64,000 bases of DNA from Euglena gracilis (Eukaryota; Euglenida; Euglenophyceae; Euglenales): NCBI GenBank assembly GCA_039621445.1, contig CP154957.1, positions 33,344,534-33,408,533 of the forward strand, given 5' to 3'. A program made the translations under genes and the position numbers. Below, piece by piece: positions 27,230 to 52,732 of this stretch; the stretch's first letter is position 1, and each line of letters opens with the position of its first letter. The notes beneath the pieces were generated by a model. The model made no database searches. It was not told the DNA's origin and saw only the letters and a program-made list of their open reading frames with translations.

Positions 27230-30200
27230 GAATTCCCCGCCCCCGTCCCACAGAGTACAGAGCGTTTCAAGCACGACAGGGGGGGGGCAGGCGTGCCCCA
27301 CGTTGGGCGGCCGCCGTCCCCATCGTCGGGCCCCCCACTGCCGGGGACCCCCGGCGCTGGCGGCCCGAGCCTGACGGCCCAGAACGCTGGGGGGGCGGTC
27401 CTTCGCGAGGGGAGGGCCTGCGGGAAATGTGGGGCGACAGAAGTGCCGTCGAAGGTGCAACCCGCGGACAAACGCTTTGCAGAGAAATGCCGCGGAGCAA
27501 TGAGGGGCCCGGCACCGCAGCGGCGCCGATGCGTGTCGTACCGTTCCTGACGCAACGGCCGGGGAGCCAACAGGGGCACGGCGCGCGTTGACTCGCCGGC
27601 TGGAGTTTTTGCTGGATTTTGGCTGGAGTTTGGCTGGAGTTTGGCTGGAGTTTGGCTGGAGTTTGGCTGGAGTTTGGCTGGAGTTTGGCTGGAGTTTGGC
27701 TGGAGTTTGGCTGGAGTTTGGCTTTGCTGGGGTGCCGGCTGGTGGCGACTGCCGCTGGAACGTTGCTGACGTTGGTAAGGCTTGGCGGGGCGAACCAAGA
27801 CCGCCCCACTCCAACGATTTCAATGCGTTGCGGTCTGCGGTGGCAATACCTTACGTACCTGCCTTACGCACCTCTGGAGGGGTCACTCTGCACTTTCTTT
27901 AAACCCATCAATCATTCTCGACCTCCCACACCAGGGGGTCGTTTCACTCTGCCGACTCAGGCCAAAAAAAGGCCATCCCCCGCATCCCACCTCAGGGGTG
28001 GCACTTTGGTGATGTCAGCCGCCTGCAAGTGTGTAATGTGAACTCTGTGTTCGGGGCCAGCGACAGGACAGGTGCGGCACAAGCGCAGCGAGGGTGGCCA
28101 ACGCGGTGCACCGTTCACTGGACCTCGGATGTGGTTGTGCGTCAGAGCGAAAAAAAAATACAACTGTCGGTTTGGGGCAGGGCAAGGGCGGGGAAGTGAC
28201 CCGGAATGGGCAGCGGCGGGCGCCGGAACACGAGGCGTGGCTGCGGGGGGGTAAGGGGGTCGGCGGAGGGCACGCAGACCGGGCAAGAGGGCCCCGGCAG
28301 GGCGGCAAGGAAAGTCCTGGGGGTGCAGATCCCCCCACCCACCGTCACGTCAAGTATTGCCGGTGAGTTGACCCCCGTCCCCCCCTAGGTCACCACCCCC
28401 AGGGTTTGTTTGATACAAAGCCAGGAGTGGCAGGGGCGGGGGGGGGGGGGGGTGGACCCCTCCTCCTCCAATCCAGGTCCCCTCCCTCCTGGCTGATCGG
28501 GGTGGTCGATTGACCGATGAGGCACCAGGCCGAGATTTTTGTTCCCCCAATCGGCCAAAAAAGAAAATTTAGGAAAATTATTAAAAAAACAAAGATATGT
28601 CAAAAAAATTTTCCTGAGGCAACGGAGAGAAATTTGACCTTTGGGGAGGGGGCCAGAACCCCCCAGGTCGCAAACCTCTGGGTTAAATGTTTCTTCGGTG
28701 CCTGTGGCACGGACAGATCTCTCCTGTGATGGGTTCTCCCCAGGTCAAGGGTCCACAACCTAAACACCAGAATGTGCAAAAAGACCCATTTTCGACCTGG
28801 TGTGAAAATTCTCAAATGGTGCCGAAAAAAATGATATGCCAACTCAGGGTCAACTTTGCCAAAAATGACAACAAATTCTGGGATCCCTTCTCCCATAATG
28901 TGAACCAAGCCAAATTTGTCGAAGAAGAATACATTCTGGACAAAAATTTCGCATAAAACCAATAGGGACTACGATGGGAAATATTTTCGACTTTGAAGAA
29001 ATAAAACATAGAAAAAGTCATGATGAGCAAGAATGAGAGCCCAAAAGTGAGCATAACATGAGGCTGGTGCGACATGGGGTGGGGACAATGGTAAAACCTG
29101 TCCCTGTTCCCTGTCCTATCCAACCCCTCCATGAGAACGGAACAGTCCCAAAGGAGAAGACATCTCCATAATGCAAACTTCACCTGAACACACACTTCGC
29201 CTATGGCCAGGCTTGCTCGACAGCAGAATGGAGCGGAGGGGAGACGGCCCTCGGTCCGCTGACGGTCAGGTCAGAGGCCCATTGGACTCAGCTCCTGCAA
29301 GGCAGAAAATACAAGGACGGCGCAGCACGTTTTGTCTCACACGTTCCAAGCTGCCTTAAAATCCCACAGCACCATTTGCTGAGCCCGTTTTTTTTGGCCA
29401 AAAAATTAGATATATTATTCAAACTGCCACACAATAGGAATCTTTATGGTTTTCCATGGGATCAATATTTGGGGTGTTAAACCCTCCCCCCGAATAATCC
29501 CCCCAATAATACCCCCCCAAAAATACGGGACTTCGGGCGAAAATATATATATATATATATACATAATATGTTAGGGGATATTATTTGACGTGGTTATAAC
29601 ATCCCAAAATAACACCCAAAATGTTGCTCTCGCCGCTGGACGATCGGATGGTGGATGGGTGGAAAGTTTGGAAGGTTGTGCGGATGACAATGCGCCAGAG
29701 AGGGGTGGGGGGTCCGCCTGGGGTGGGAGCCCCAGGCTCCCTGGGGGGAGGGGATGCCTTGTGCCATGGGGCGCCTGCCCATAGCAGGCATCCCCCCCCA
29801 TGCTGGGTTGGCTTTGGCCCATGGGGGTGGGTTGGTTTTGGACCCCAGTGCTGGCCGACCAAGCCAATTTTGAAAATGGTCATTTTCGGCCCCAGTGCCT
29901 TCGGTGCTAGGGGGTGTGCTACAGTACTACCCGCCCCAAACCCTGAGCCTCCCCCCCGGGGTCGAAAATGTCCCACCCCCCTGTCTGCCCATAGCACCCA
30001 GCTCCCCTCGGGGGGGGGGGGGGCGACCATCCTTGAAAAGAAGCCTGGGGGGGTCCACTTGTGTTAAGCGGTCAAATTTGGAATCGCCGCCAGTCTGCGG
30101 GCAATGCATCCGTGGGGGCAAAGAGCCCAACAAGCTCGCATCTGGAAACCCAAAATTGTGAAGCCGATGAAACCCACCAACGCTGGCGGGGATGGTTATC

Positions 30201-31050
30201 ATTGTATTATATTGCATTATATTGGCCGAGGGGGGACAACCGTCCAGATTTGAACCCAGGACCTCGGCTCAGGGCGTAAACGCAGCCCGTAGCAAAAGCC
30301 ACTGAAAGGTCAGCCGTGCCGTGCGTCTGCAACTGCACGGGCGACGGTGGGGTACAGTCAGCCAGCCAGCCAGCAACGGGGTCAGCCACAGCGTCCGCAA
30401 AAAAAAGGGGAAGGGGGAGCGCGGCGGGCATCCCCGGGCGTCAGGGGGGACTCTGGGCCGGGGCTGAACCAACCCGCCGCTCCGCAGCAACGTCGCACGT
30501 GTGAGAGAAAGGGGCCGCCAGAGGGAGACCCCAAACCAAGACAAATTGCGTCCGGAGTCGGCGGTGCCACGCAGAGGTCGCCACGCAGCCGGGGCTGTTT
30601 CAAAAGGGGCTTCAGCCCTGCTGCTTGCCCTCGGCAATGGAACGGGCCCAGCGACAGATTTGCCAGACGGGAGCACCAATTTACTGCGGAGGGAAAAACA
30701 TCTAATATGACAACGGACAGGAAATTTGCTGCAACTGTGAAGTTTGAAAACGAGTTTTTTCCCATTGGACAAATGCCCCCTAAACCAGTGCCGACCACTC
30801 AAAAATTTCTAAAAAATCGCGGTTGCGATGTGGGAACCAAAGAGCTGGGCACTGTGTTGCCAAACGAGTCCCAGATCTGGGAGAGAATTAGGCAATGTGG
30901 AAGCTCGCATTGAGATCGCGTGATGACATCGTCTCCCTGGCTGGCACGCTGGTGCGTTCTGTGTGGCTTCAAACCCATTCTGTCCCCCCCCCCCGCCTGA
31001 CCCCACCATGCGGAGCCCCGGCCCAGGCGGTGGGCCGGGGCGGGGGAGGG
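27230..31050. other. non-coding stretch between HA2-like exons and the CDF gene
   Basis: Apart from the minisatellite, this holds GC-rich sequence at 27270-27560 and 28200-28330 with no convincing exon. An AT-rich block lies at 28550-29110 and a short (AT)n at 29540. Element debris of the poly-G/C type lies at 29460-30060. A B-box-like GGTTCAAATCT occurs on the minus strand near 30255. If the HA2 exon belongs to a complete helicase, its motor would have to be here, and I see no motor motif. Confidence 0.5.
27604..27728. repeat. 11-bp minisatellite, about 11 copies
   Basis: Near-perfect tandem copies of TTTGGCTGGAG. It is translatable in every frame (for example PAKLQPNSSQT on the minus strand) because 11 is not a multiple of 3, so each frame cycles. 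Not coding on its own. Confidence 0.95.
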
Positions 31051-43141
<12,091 letters not shown>

Positions 43142-43149
43142 CTGAGGGT

Positions 43150-44960
43150 GGGGGGGGGGGTCACGGACGGGGAGAAGGCGGCCGCATGGGGAGGGGGTCA
43201 GGGGGGCGGTAGGCCTGGTGGTGGAGAGTTGACCCCCTCAAGAGGTGAGTGGTCAGATCCCAAACCACCACCCATGGGGTGTCTGGGATTCCCGTTCAGC
43301 CCTGAGGGAGACCCCGGAGAACAGAGAAGCAAACATAAAGGGTCGAGAATGTCAGGGGAACGATCGCCCAAAAACGTCGAGGCCAAACTACTGGAGGGGG
43401 GGGATTGGTGACAGAAAAATCAGTTCGGACAACACCTGGCTGAAGGAAAAAATTGCTGGAATTCCTTAATTTTCTGGAAATCTTTGGGCCGCCCCCCCGA
43501 AAAAAAACTACAAAAATTCAGCACGTTCCTGAAATGCAGGGAAAAAAATACCTATTACCTTATTACGCAATTACCTCCAACAACCAACCCATGGCCTCTG
43601 AATCACTGAGGAGTCATTCTCCAACTCATTAAAATTGAGATCATCGCCAAACAGCTTGAGAAAAATGAAAATTCCCAGGAATGCTTGCCAACAAATGCTG
43701 AAAAACACTTGTGTGTGACAGCACAGTGGTGGCGTCCCACAACTTGCATTTCTTGCCAAGCACAGGAAGCAGGGGGCTTGGCAACCGCCTCAGAGCAGGA
43801 GGAGAACATTCCTGAAAATGGTCCAGGAGAAACTGGAGAAATTCTTGAAACGGTCCGAAAACAATTGGGCAATTTTCCCATGCCCAGTTCCCCCTCCCCA
43901 CCACGGCGTAGTCCAGAGGCAGTCACTCAGGCGGCCGGATTCGCACTTAAGGGTTTTTTCTTTGAAACGGGCGCATTTGCGCAAATTTACAATTATTGCG
44001 ACAAATCTGGAACCCAGTGCCCTGACACACAGAAAACCATTTATGACCTGTTACACCCCATTGTCGAAGGGATGTAACTCCCGGTAATTTGGTACGCATG
44101 TTACTCAGCGAGTGACGCGAAGAGGGCGGAGGGTGAGATCGGTGTGCTTGTGTGCCAAACAGGTGGGAAACACACACCCGCTGTTACGACTATTGGTACT
44201 GGTGCCGACGTCCTGCCTGAACAGGCTTGGGTACTGAAGCCGCCCGTAAGGACACACGGAGCGATATTACATCACATGCTACAGACCACGTTCGCCAGCC
44301 GTCACACAACTGATGTGTGTTTGTGTGTTTGTGTGCGCATTTGCGCGAACAAAGAAATTTTGTTTGTGGGCGCATCTGCGCGCACACAACGTTGAAGATA
44401 AAATGACATGTTTGTGGGCGTCCCACCGCTTTCACGCAGCCACTCCAGTGGTAAAGGTTCAACACTTCCTTGCACCCAAAATAACGGGTGTTTGAGGGCT
44501 ATCTCTCTCTGGCTGTTGGTTGCCATGGACTGGCACCACGTCGTCCCCCCGAAGCTCACGCCCCGGTTGTGGGGTATAAACGTGATCACTTCGGTGGGTG
44601 CTGTTGCACCGGGGAGGTCGATGCCAGCCTGGTGGGTGCTGATTTGGCTGCAGCAGCAGAGCCCAAGCCGTGGGCTAGCGGCAGGGCCATTGGGACCCTA
44701 AAATCAGTGCCGGCAGACGTGCGCCGTTAATGGGTGGCTGCGTAACCACCTTCAGAGATCCTCAAACTCAACCTTTTCTGGGGCCTGTCACTAGAGTAGA
44801 ATTGGCCCCAAAATACCTGGTGTTGGAGAAGATGGTGTGGTCGTTGGGGTTGAACCCCTTCAGAAGCCATTAAAGGTAGTTGTTGCGGGGCCCAGTGATG
44901 TGCTTTTCTCTTTTATTTTTTTTTTGTGATGTCGCTTTTTTTTCGACTCCATTGGGGTTC
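43150..44960. other. intron-like stretch without recognised exon
   Basis: Upstream of CDF exon 43141 there is ordinary AT/GC-mixed sequence with several GCGCATTTGCGC motifs at its right end (43975, 44336). No convincing exon was seen. It probably belongs to a long 5' intron of the CDF gene or to intergenic DNA. Confidence 0.5.
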
Positions 44961-44976
44961 ATATGCGAATTTGCGC

Positions 44977-45083
44977 GCATCACGTTGTTTGTGGGCGCAA
45001 ATGCGCAAATGAACCACTTGCATAAATTCCAGAATTTAACGAGTGGTTCATTTGCGCATTTGCGCCCACAAACAACGTGATGC
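44977..45083. repeat. hairpin element, 44-bp arms
   Basis: Left arm 44977-45020 starts GCATCACGTTGTTTGTGGGC. Right arm 45040-45083 is its reverse complement with about one mismatch. The core contains GCGCAAATGCGCAAATG. The spacer is about 19 bp. Confidence 0.92.
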
Positions 45084-45379
45084 GTGCATTGGCGCAAATG
45101 AACTGCTGCTGCTGGTGTTTGACGGGTGTGTTTCCGTCACACCCTTCTTCTTTTTGTTTATTTGCACATTTGCGCCAACCAATACAAATTGTGTTGGTGC
45201 GAGCAAATGCGCAAATAAACACAATTTTGTTTGTGCGCGCATTTGCACCCATAAGCTGACGCTGCCGACAAACGGTGAGACAAACCCACCAAATTGTGTT
45301 TCTGGACGGCTGGCTGGTGTGCAACGTCACGGAGTCCCTTGGCACGCCGTTTATCGACGGCGTCAGTTCATGGGTGCCA

Positions 45380-45499
45380 AAGCCCAACCCTTGAAGGACA
45401 GAATTGTGTTTATTTGCGCAAATGTGCGCACTAAGAACATTGTGTTGGTGCGCGCATTTGCGCAAATTAACACAATTCTGTCCTTCGAGGGTTGGGCTT
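45380..45499. repeat. hairpin element, 52-bp arms
   Basis: Left arm 45380-45431 begins AAGCCCAACCCTTGAAGGAC. Right arm 45448-45499 is the near-perfect reverse complement ending GGGTTGGGCTT. It shares the GCGCAAATG core with the hairpins at 44336-44390, 44977-45083 and 45165-45245. A related single-arm copy lies near 46090. Typical of hairpin MITEs. Confidence 0.92.
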
Positions 45500-46205
45500 C
45501 TTCTGCCGCGTTCTTTGCCACACAACTGGTTGTGCAGATCCCGGGTGTAAGTGGGGTGGGTGACACCCGCCCCCTTCATTCCCTGCGGACCCTATTTCTT
45601 CCCCTCTGTGCATCTCTTACCCAACACCCTGCACTCACCTTCACCCTGCGTCCTTCCCGTCGGCTTGGCCACACCACACCCACACACCCCGGCACTTCCT
45701 CCCCGCACTTTAACAAACAACCCAAACACGCCACACCAGCTCAGCGCAAGCAAACCAACCATCCGGCAAAAACCCAGGACGCACACCGCCGGCAGCTCGG
45801 GCTCACCCAGGGAAACAGCTGAAAGGAGCAGCAAGGGCAGCAAAGGTCCCGTTCCTGTGCCGATTTTTTGCGTTTTTTTTCCGCTTCCGGGGGGGGGGGG
45901 GGGGAGGCCCCGGGGGTCTCGACGTGCGGAGCCCATTTCTGTACCCCCCCAAACACCATTTTTGGCCAAATTCCCAGGGGTCACACTGACAAAAACGGAA
46001 TTTTGCTCATTTTTTTGCACTCTCTTATCACCATGTTTTCAAACCCCCCCCGGGCCACACAGCCGAAATAAAAAAAAAATCGGAAATTTGTGCAAATGCG
46101 CAAATCATCATAAAAAAGCTTAAATGCGAATCCGGCCGCCTAAGAGGCACTCCCCCAGCCGTGGTTGGCTGTGGGGGCAGGGCAAGGGGGGGGGTCGGGC
46201 AGCAC

Positions 46206-46331
46206 CGGCGGAGGGGCACGGGGCGTGGCCGGCGTGCAGGAAGGAGCGGCCGCCCCGGTACACGGTGAGCACGAAGCCGCCCACCTTGCCCACCGTGGCG
46301 GCCACCAGCGCCGGCACGAAGACGGCCCACG
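46206..46331 (-). CDS. exon with a hydrophobic segment, possibly 5' exon of the CDF gene
   Basis: After CACCGCCGCAG the minus strand encodes WAVFVPALVAATVGKVGGF, VLTVYRGGRSFLHAGHAPC and ends TCCGCCG/GTGCTG. It leaves one base of a codon, and CDF exon 43141 needs exactly one base, so the two are phase-compatible (joining ..PSA to EEERRRN). A membrane segment before TM1 is not usual for CDF proteins. It could instead be an unrelated membrane gene. Confidence 0.45.
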
Positions 46332-47974
46332 CTGCGGCGGTGGAGGGAGGTGAGTGGGGGGGGGGGAGGGGCAGCTGGCTGTGGAGCCCCAGGCACACAC
46401 TGCCTGCCCTGACGTGCGGTTCGTCCTGGCGCTTCAACTCTCTCGTCTCGGGGAACCAATCCTACGCTGCCCTGTCTTCAAAGAAATCAAAATTGTTTGA
46501 ATACAAAAAAAACCGGATTGGGACGAAGGCAAGCAAAGGTTGGGCGGACCTGCCCTCACGACGCGGCCCTGCTGGTGCCTGCCCTCTGACCCTTGGGACA
46601 GGCCTGCGGAGGGGTGGGGATGGGCTGTGGCGGGGCGTCGGGGCTGGAGGTGGGGTCACTTTTGTGTGGGTCGAGACAACCAGAAAATGCCTCACGCACC
46701 TCTTTGGGGGGGGGGGCTCTGAGACAGAAAATATCAGCTGGCGAACCAAAAGCCCTTCTGGCAGGCTCTGATACTGTGATGATGATTCCTTCAAAAGCAT
46801 TGTCTAGCGTTGCATTATCACATCCTCCGGTGCTTACAAAGCAAATTGCTAGAATAACGTTCCCACTTCTGAGGTGGCATAGTCACGGTAGGAGGGTGTT
46901 CCGTAGGAGGATGGACTCGAGCATCCTCAAACGCGTTCGAGGCACAAAAGCAAACAAAGTCAAGCAAACCAATGGAAAGTGTTCTACCCAGGCGCTGCCA
47001 CTCAAAAAAATTGGGGACAAAGTCAGGCCACTGAATCACTTCAGTGCTGTTGGAGGGACATGGCACACTGGCAGAGGTCAACGTCAGCGGCCGCCGGCCT
47101 TCAGGCGGTTCCCGAAGCAGGCCGCTGGCACCATAGGCCAAGGCGTCCCTGCGAGAGACCAGCACAGCAGGGGTGGGTAGGGAGTCAACAACAACAGCAA
47201 CACTACCAGCACCAGAACTCCATCAGGACCATGAACCTTCCCCATGAACCGTGAACCACCAGAACTCATGAACCTTCCCCGCTGAAGCAAACAGAGAAAC
47301 AGAGACTCCGAAATACGGCTGGGTCTGGAATTGTCTGGAACATGAAAAACGTACTCAAAATGCCCCCACCGCATTGTGCAACTCTCACTGGGGGGGAATT
47401 GGCCGCTTCGGGACCCATGCATGGATGACTCGGGTCTGGCACAGAGTTCGGAGTCCAATCCAGGTAGCAAGCCAGGGTCAGTTTGGAGGCGCCAGGAAAA
47501 AAAATCTGGGTGTTGGGCCAGGGTCGCATCGGTGCCTCCCCACAGAATAACGTGCCTGGGTCACTATTGCAGGCAAAGCCAGGGGGCCAACCTTGGGGGA
47601 GGGGCTTAAATTTTTGCAAATTTCAAACTTCGGCGAGAGTCAAGATTGCAGCTTAAGGCTGACACCTGGATTTAGGGGCCAAGTTTTGTATGTGAGGAGG
47701 GAACAAGCAGCCAGAGCGGATGCCTATGACTCTCTCCAACCCACTCTGAGGGAGAGTGAGGGGGAAGGGACCAAGGGGTTTCCAACGGAGTACGCTTTGC
47801 TCTAACTCCAGAACGAGGAAGGGCTCAACACCCCCCCACCCAATCCCCGGGGCCCACCACATAACAAGGCCCCATGCGCCCCCCCCCCCCAGGTGTGCCC
47901 CAGAGGCTTAATCTGCCCACCCCTTCTGATCAGAAACACGGAGACCGATTTGCACCGATCGGCAAACCATGCGT

Positions 47975-48122
47975 GGGCAAACGCAGCCGCTGCCCCTGCC
48001 ATCTGCAGTCCTGCCGGCGTTTGGGCGGGCAGACCTGGCAGGACCGGACGGCCTGCGGTGGGGGACACCCTCGCTGCGGGGCGCCGGTCGGGCACTGGAA
48101 CGCCCTGGGGGAGATTGGGACA
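47975..48122 (-). CDS. candidate Cys-rich exon
   Basis: Following CTCCCCCAG the minus strand reads FQCPTGAPQRGCPPPQAVRS then CQVCPPKRRQDCRWQGQ. The Cys spacing (C-8-C-8-C-2-C-7-C) resembles small disulfide-rich extracellular repeats. A competing frame encodes GLQMAGAAAAFAHAWFADRC, so the correct frame is uncertain. Confidence 0.3.
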
Positions 48123-49569
48123 GGGGGAGCCGGGGACTGTGCGGCCGCTCCGGGAACCGCTCTGGGGTGGAGATTCACGGAAGCACAGCCCAGGTCCTGG
48201 TTCGATTCCCCTTCTCGCCAAGACAATTGGGGGGGGGGGCGTGTTGGCAGTCTCTGCACCGCTGCTCTGGGGAAAACACACCCCAAAACCACTGCAATTA
48301 TTAAAAATCATCAACACAGGGGAAAGCGACAAGAGTTTCGGAGGGCACGCTTGTGCCCGCGGGAGTCCGCCACCTGTGCCCGGCATGGGCGTCATCCCGC
48401 GCAGCGGCACAGCAAGGCTCGGAGTGGTGGGGGATGGGGCGTAGAGGGCCGAAAACCTTTGGTGAGGAGAGGCACGATCACATAAACAACTCAGTCTCCA
48501 GTCAGGCAAGCACATAAAATCTGCCCAATTTGACAAAAGAAATAACTAGGTCGCCCTCCGGAAAAGCGGAGGAAGGAATAAATTGGCCACTCAGCACACT
48601 GCCCAATGGAACATGCATCATATAGCAGCCCACAAAAAAAATTCACACAACTTCCAATGAATTTTCAGACGACAATAGCGAGAGAGGAAAATATTGTGAC
48701 TATAGTGCGAATAATTATTGATCCAAAAAAAACTTCCTTTTAGTGGGAGTATCGAAAATGGGTCCAGAAACAATTATTTTGGTGCCTGCATCACCATCGC
48801 AATGGCAGTCTCTGGTGGATGCACATTTCCTCGGCACAAATGTTTGAAAGGACCCTGGGAGGTTGCTGGGCTGGGGTTATCCCAGCAACCTCCTTGGAAT
48901 TTGAGCTGGCTAGTCCACCCCCCACATTGGCAGCAGAGCGCAGTTGTATGTACCCTCCCCCCAGGCTCTCTTTACCAACCCGGGGGAGGGGTGCCCATAG
49001 CACCGCCCCCCCCCCCCCCACCCCCCCAGGGGGTGTTGGTTTGGACCCCAGTGCCTGCCAACCAACCTGATTTCCCCTTGAAATGGACATTTTCAGGCTC
49101 GAAGGTGCTTGGGGTGGTGCTATACCCACCAATGAGCACGGAGCAATATCCACCCCAAAACCTGACCCCTTTTGGGAGGCGAGGTTTGCATGCAAGCAGA
49201 AGGGGGGCAAGATTCGGGGGGGGGGGAGGTAAATTGGACCACGGAAGCCAAAACTGGAAACTGACAACAAAGAGAAAAAACAAGCAAAAAATAAAAAAAA
49301 AACCACAGAAACCCCTAAAACCCTTCAAAAACACCAGTTGACCAAATTCTGACGCATTCAAAAACTCATTTTGACTCATTCAAAAACTGTTGTCCTGAAG
49401 AAATTTGGGCTTTTCTCTGGTTGGTTTGGGGGTCCTGGTTGCTCACAAGATTGGCTGGGGTTATAAACGTCGGTTGGAAGAAATAGAAAACCCGGCACAG
49501 GTTGCCCCCCCCCAATCGACATAACGTCAATCAAAAAAATTGATGTGTGTGCCTGAGCCCGTGGCATAC

Positions 49570-49672
49570 AGTGTGCCCGCCGGGAGGGCCAGTGCCAGGG
49601 CGAACAGGGCGAGCACCGCACACAGCGGCAGGGCGAGCCGGGGCAGCCCCGAGCCGTTGGCCGGGCGGGGGC
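49570..49672 (-). CDS. exon encoding a transmembrane or signal-anchor segment
   Basis: Opens after CCCCTCAG and encodes PRPANGSGLPRLALPLCAVL then ALFALALALPAGTL, a strongly hydrophobic 20-residue core, ending at a GTATGCC donor. G/C-ending codons. No family can be assigned from one helix. Confidence 0.42.
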
Positions 49673-50360
49673 CTGAGGGGGCGGGGGACACTTCCTTTGG
49701 CCGGCCCCCGCACACCGGCAACCGAGAAACCCAGACTCCCGAAAGGGACCACAGAGCGTGCCCAGGCCCTCCCGCACCGTGCCGTGATGGGCGGCAGCTG
49801 TGGCCCAATACATCTGCAAATGACCTGCCCCCTCCCCCAGCTGAAGCACAGGTGGTGATACCAGACTGATGGGGGGGGGGGCGGGCTTCAAATCGGTCCC
49901 AACTGATCGTCGTGGATTTTTTTCGGAATTCTTCGGAATCGTATTTGACCCGGTGCGTGGGCTGAAACATCGTCTTGAAACCTGCATTTCAACAAGGGGG
50001 TTCCATTTTTCCATGTTGAGTTAGGCTCCGCGTCTTGAGCAATTCCAGGAGACTCTGGGGCTGGGGGGGGGGGCAAGCTTTTTCCAGCTGGAACCATTGC
50101 TGCTCAGAAGCACACCTCTTTTAAAAGAGGGTTGATGGTAATGGGCTTTTTTGTAGTTGGCATTTTTGGACGAATTTACCCATTTAGACTAAACATTCTC
50201 CCACAATTATACGACACTTCCCTGAACCATGCATTCCGTTGCATTCACCGATTTTGTTCTGACACAAGTCTGACTGACCCAGTCTTGCGGGGGCTGCTGG
50301 TTGGGGAAAAATGCTGCTGGCTGGGCAAAGGCTGTGGGGGAAGGGTGGCTTGGGGGAGAC

Positions 50361-50437
50361 CAGCGGCCAGCAGCAGCATGGTGGTGGTGTCGTCCTGCGC
50401 AGGCAGCCCTCGGGGGACACACGCCATGGCGCTGGGG
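50361..50437 (-). CDS. low-confidence short exon
   Basis: Between CCCACCTCAG and GTCTCC the minus strand encodes SAMACVPRGLPAQDDTTTML then LLAAG. It is a coding-like island between non-coding stretches. Another frame is also open. Confidence 0.25.
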
Positions 50438-52732
50438 CTGAGGTGGGGCACGGGAGGCAGAGCAGGGAAGGTGTGGAAATGGGGAGGCACCCACCTGTGC
50501 ATATAACTTGCGGCATGCACGGTGCCTGAGTTGAGTCCAGACCCACTGGCGCCAAAAACCGGGTTGGGCAAAAGCCTTTTCAGGGTTTTTTTGCGCCAGT
50601 TTTGGGTGGGTAGTTACTGGGTTGAGGAGGGTTAAGGGATTTCAGTACCCCCCCCGGGGGGGCTGGACTGCAGCTAGTCCAAATTTGGCTAGTGGGATTT
50701 CTAGCAGACCCACCCCGGGGGGGTCTGCTAGCAGGACTAGCTAGTGGAAAAAAAAATTTGGGACCTCCAAAAATGGCCAAAAATGCCCGTTTTTGGCCAT
50801 TTTGGGGAATTTTTGGAACAAAATCAGCCAAAACCCCATTAAAAACCTCATTTCCACCTCGGCGCGCAGCACGGAGGAAAATTTTTTTCCAGTTACGCCA
50901 GGCACACACCCACACAACAAACCCACACACAGTTTTATAAAGAGTAATGCAAAAGGCCATAAATCTCAGGATTATGATGGCAGAAAATGCAAATTGTTGA
51001 ATTTTTTTGCCATTTTTCTCTTTTCTTTCCCGCACATTTTTTGGGTTCGGAATGATTTTTCCTTAAAATTTTTTGCACTTTGCAAGACATTTTCCTTTTA
51101 CCATATCTTTGGCGAGTTTTGTCACTTTGAAGGTCATACTACCAAATTATATTTCATTGGACTCAGCAGGTTCCAATCCCCCATTGACCCAATTCTGCAG
51201 CGAATCCAACCATAGCTGCATGAAGATTGGGGACATCGAACCATGTGTGGAAGGGCAGGGCTCGACGGTTGATGGGGCAGGCTGGGGGTGTGGGCCGCGC
51301 TGGCAGGGGAGAAGCGGACCACAAAGTGGCCGGGCCGGCTCACAACGCGGGGGTCACACGCCGGGCCGGGGCCAAACAAAGGCAATGGCTGGGCGGCTGG
51401 AGGTGACCTTTTTTAAAAATTCACATCAGATGATTAAAACACTTTTATCTCATGTTGTCATATCATTTTAAGAAATCATATTAAAAATAAAATAATCGAA
51501 TAAAAAGAAATTGCCCGTCCCCACCCCTCAGTCATCTGGGCAGACACTTCTTGGGCGCCGGCAGTTGGGGCAGGGATGGGGCAGGCGGCGGCGGGGGGGG
51601 GGCAGGCCAGAAAGGGTGGCCGGCAGCTACAAGGGCCGTGCGGTGCCATCCCATCCAAGTCCTGGGGCTCCCAACCCCCCAGGCTGGCGCGCATCTGACC
51701 GTAGCGGTGACCCACACCCCACTCCTCGCCTCCTTCAGGAACCCAGACTGGCAAGGTCAGTGGGTGAACCCCACCCCGCATGCCAGCATACTCTGCGCCC
51801 ATCTTTTGGCGTCAGGCCAGGCGAGGGGGTGGAGGGGGCGTGTTGTTGGGTGGGGTGGAGGGGCACCCTCACCTAAGCCACTACCATTCGGTCCGGTGCG
51901 AGGGGCCAAGCCCAAAAACGTTTTCTGACCATAACCGGCCAACCAAGCGGCTTTTGGGCACTTTTTTTGCACAAAATTTTGTCAAAATTGTCCACAGATT
52001 CCAGAGTAAAGTGCCAGAGGGAAGACATTGGCCGTTTGGTGATGCATGGTAAACATCTTTGGTGGGGGGGTGGGCGAGGGTGATTGAGACCACCCTATGG
52101 TGAAGCAGGGGACACTGGCCAAACCCAGGGCACCCTTCTTTCATCGAACTCCGCTGCACAAAGCAAATTGTTTCCCTTCGCAAAAATGCAGGTGATTCAA
52201 ATCGGGGCAACAGGGTTTCAAATTTTGAAACAGAGTTGGGAACTGAAACAAAGCAGGTGTTTACGGTTTCAATGAATCTGGCAGCGAGGATGGAATGGTG
52301 GGATGGGCCGAAAATATTGCGGACTGGTTGATGCAGGAGGGAGAGGCAGACAAATCGAAGCGACATTGTTTTCGGCAAGCGACAAGCGCTAGCATCGGCG
52401 GCAACCCAGGGGGAGGCCAGCCGAGGTCAGGGAACGTCACGCCCAATCCGTCACCAGCGAGCTATCATGTCGGCAAGGTGCATGGGAGGGCTCTGGCACC
52501 TGTTGGGGCAGGGAGTTGACCTTGGCCCTTGGCCTCTGGGGGGGGGGGGTCACTGGTGACATCTTCCTTGGGCACCTATGGCACTGCCATAAAAGACGTG
52601 CCGTGCCGTGCCGTGCCACCAGCAGACGGGAATGGCTCCCGACGGTCCCTCGTTTTGAAGAGGACCCGGATGCATTGTGACCTTTCCTGACCGCCCCACA
52701 CCCGGAGAGGGCGAAATCGACACGGCGCACAC

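Noticed and set aside
29535-29565. Short (AT)n as a replication origin or TATA-type promoter
   Set aside because: AT repeats recur throughout and nothing else supports an origin or promoter here.
30230-30330. Possible minus-strand tRNA or tRNA-derived SINE with GGTTCAAATCT
   Set aside because: No consistent cloverleaf could be drawn. Only the B-box-like string is present.
26600-31050. Motor domain of a DExH helicase upstream of the HA2-like exon
   Set aside because: No GxGKT, DExH, SAT or QRxGRxGR motif was found on the minus strand before the CDF stop at 31051.
48195-48215. GGTTCGATTCC, a perfect tRNA B-box match, as a tRNA gene
   Set aside because: The T-stem does not pair beyond two bases and no acceptor or anticodon arms fit. 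It might be a SINE remnant but there is too little to call.
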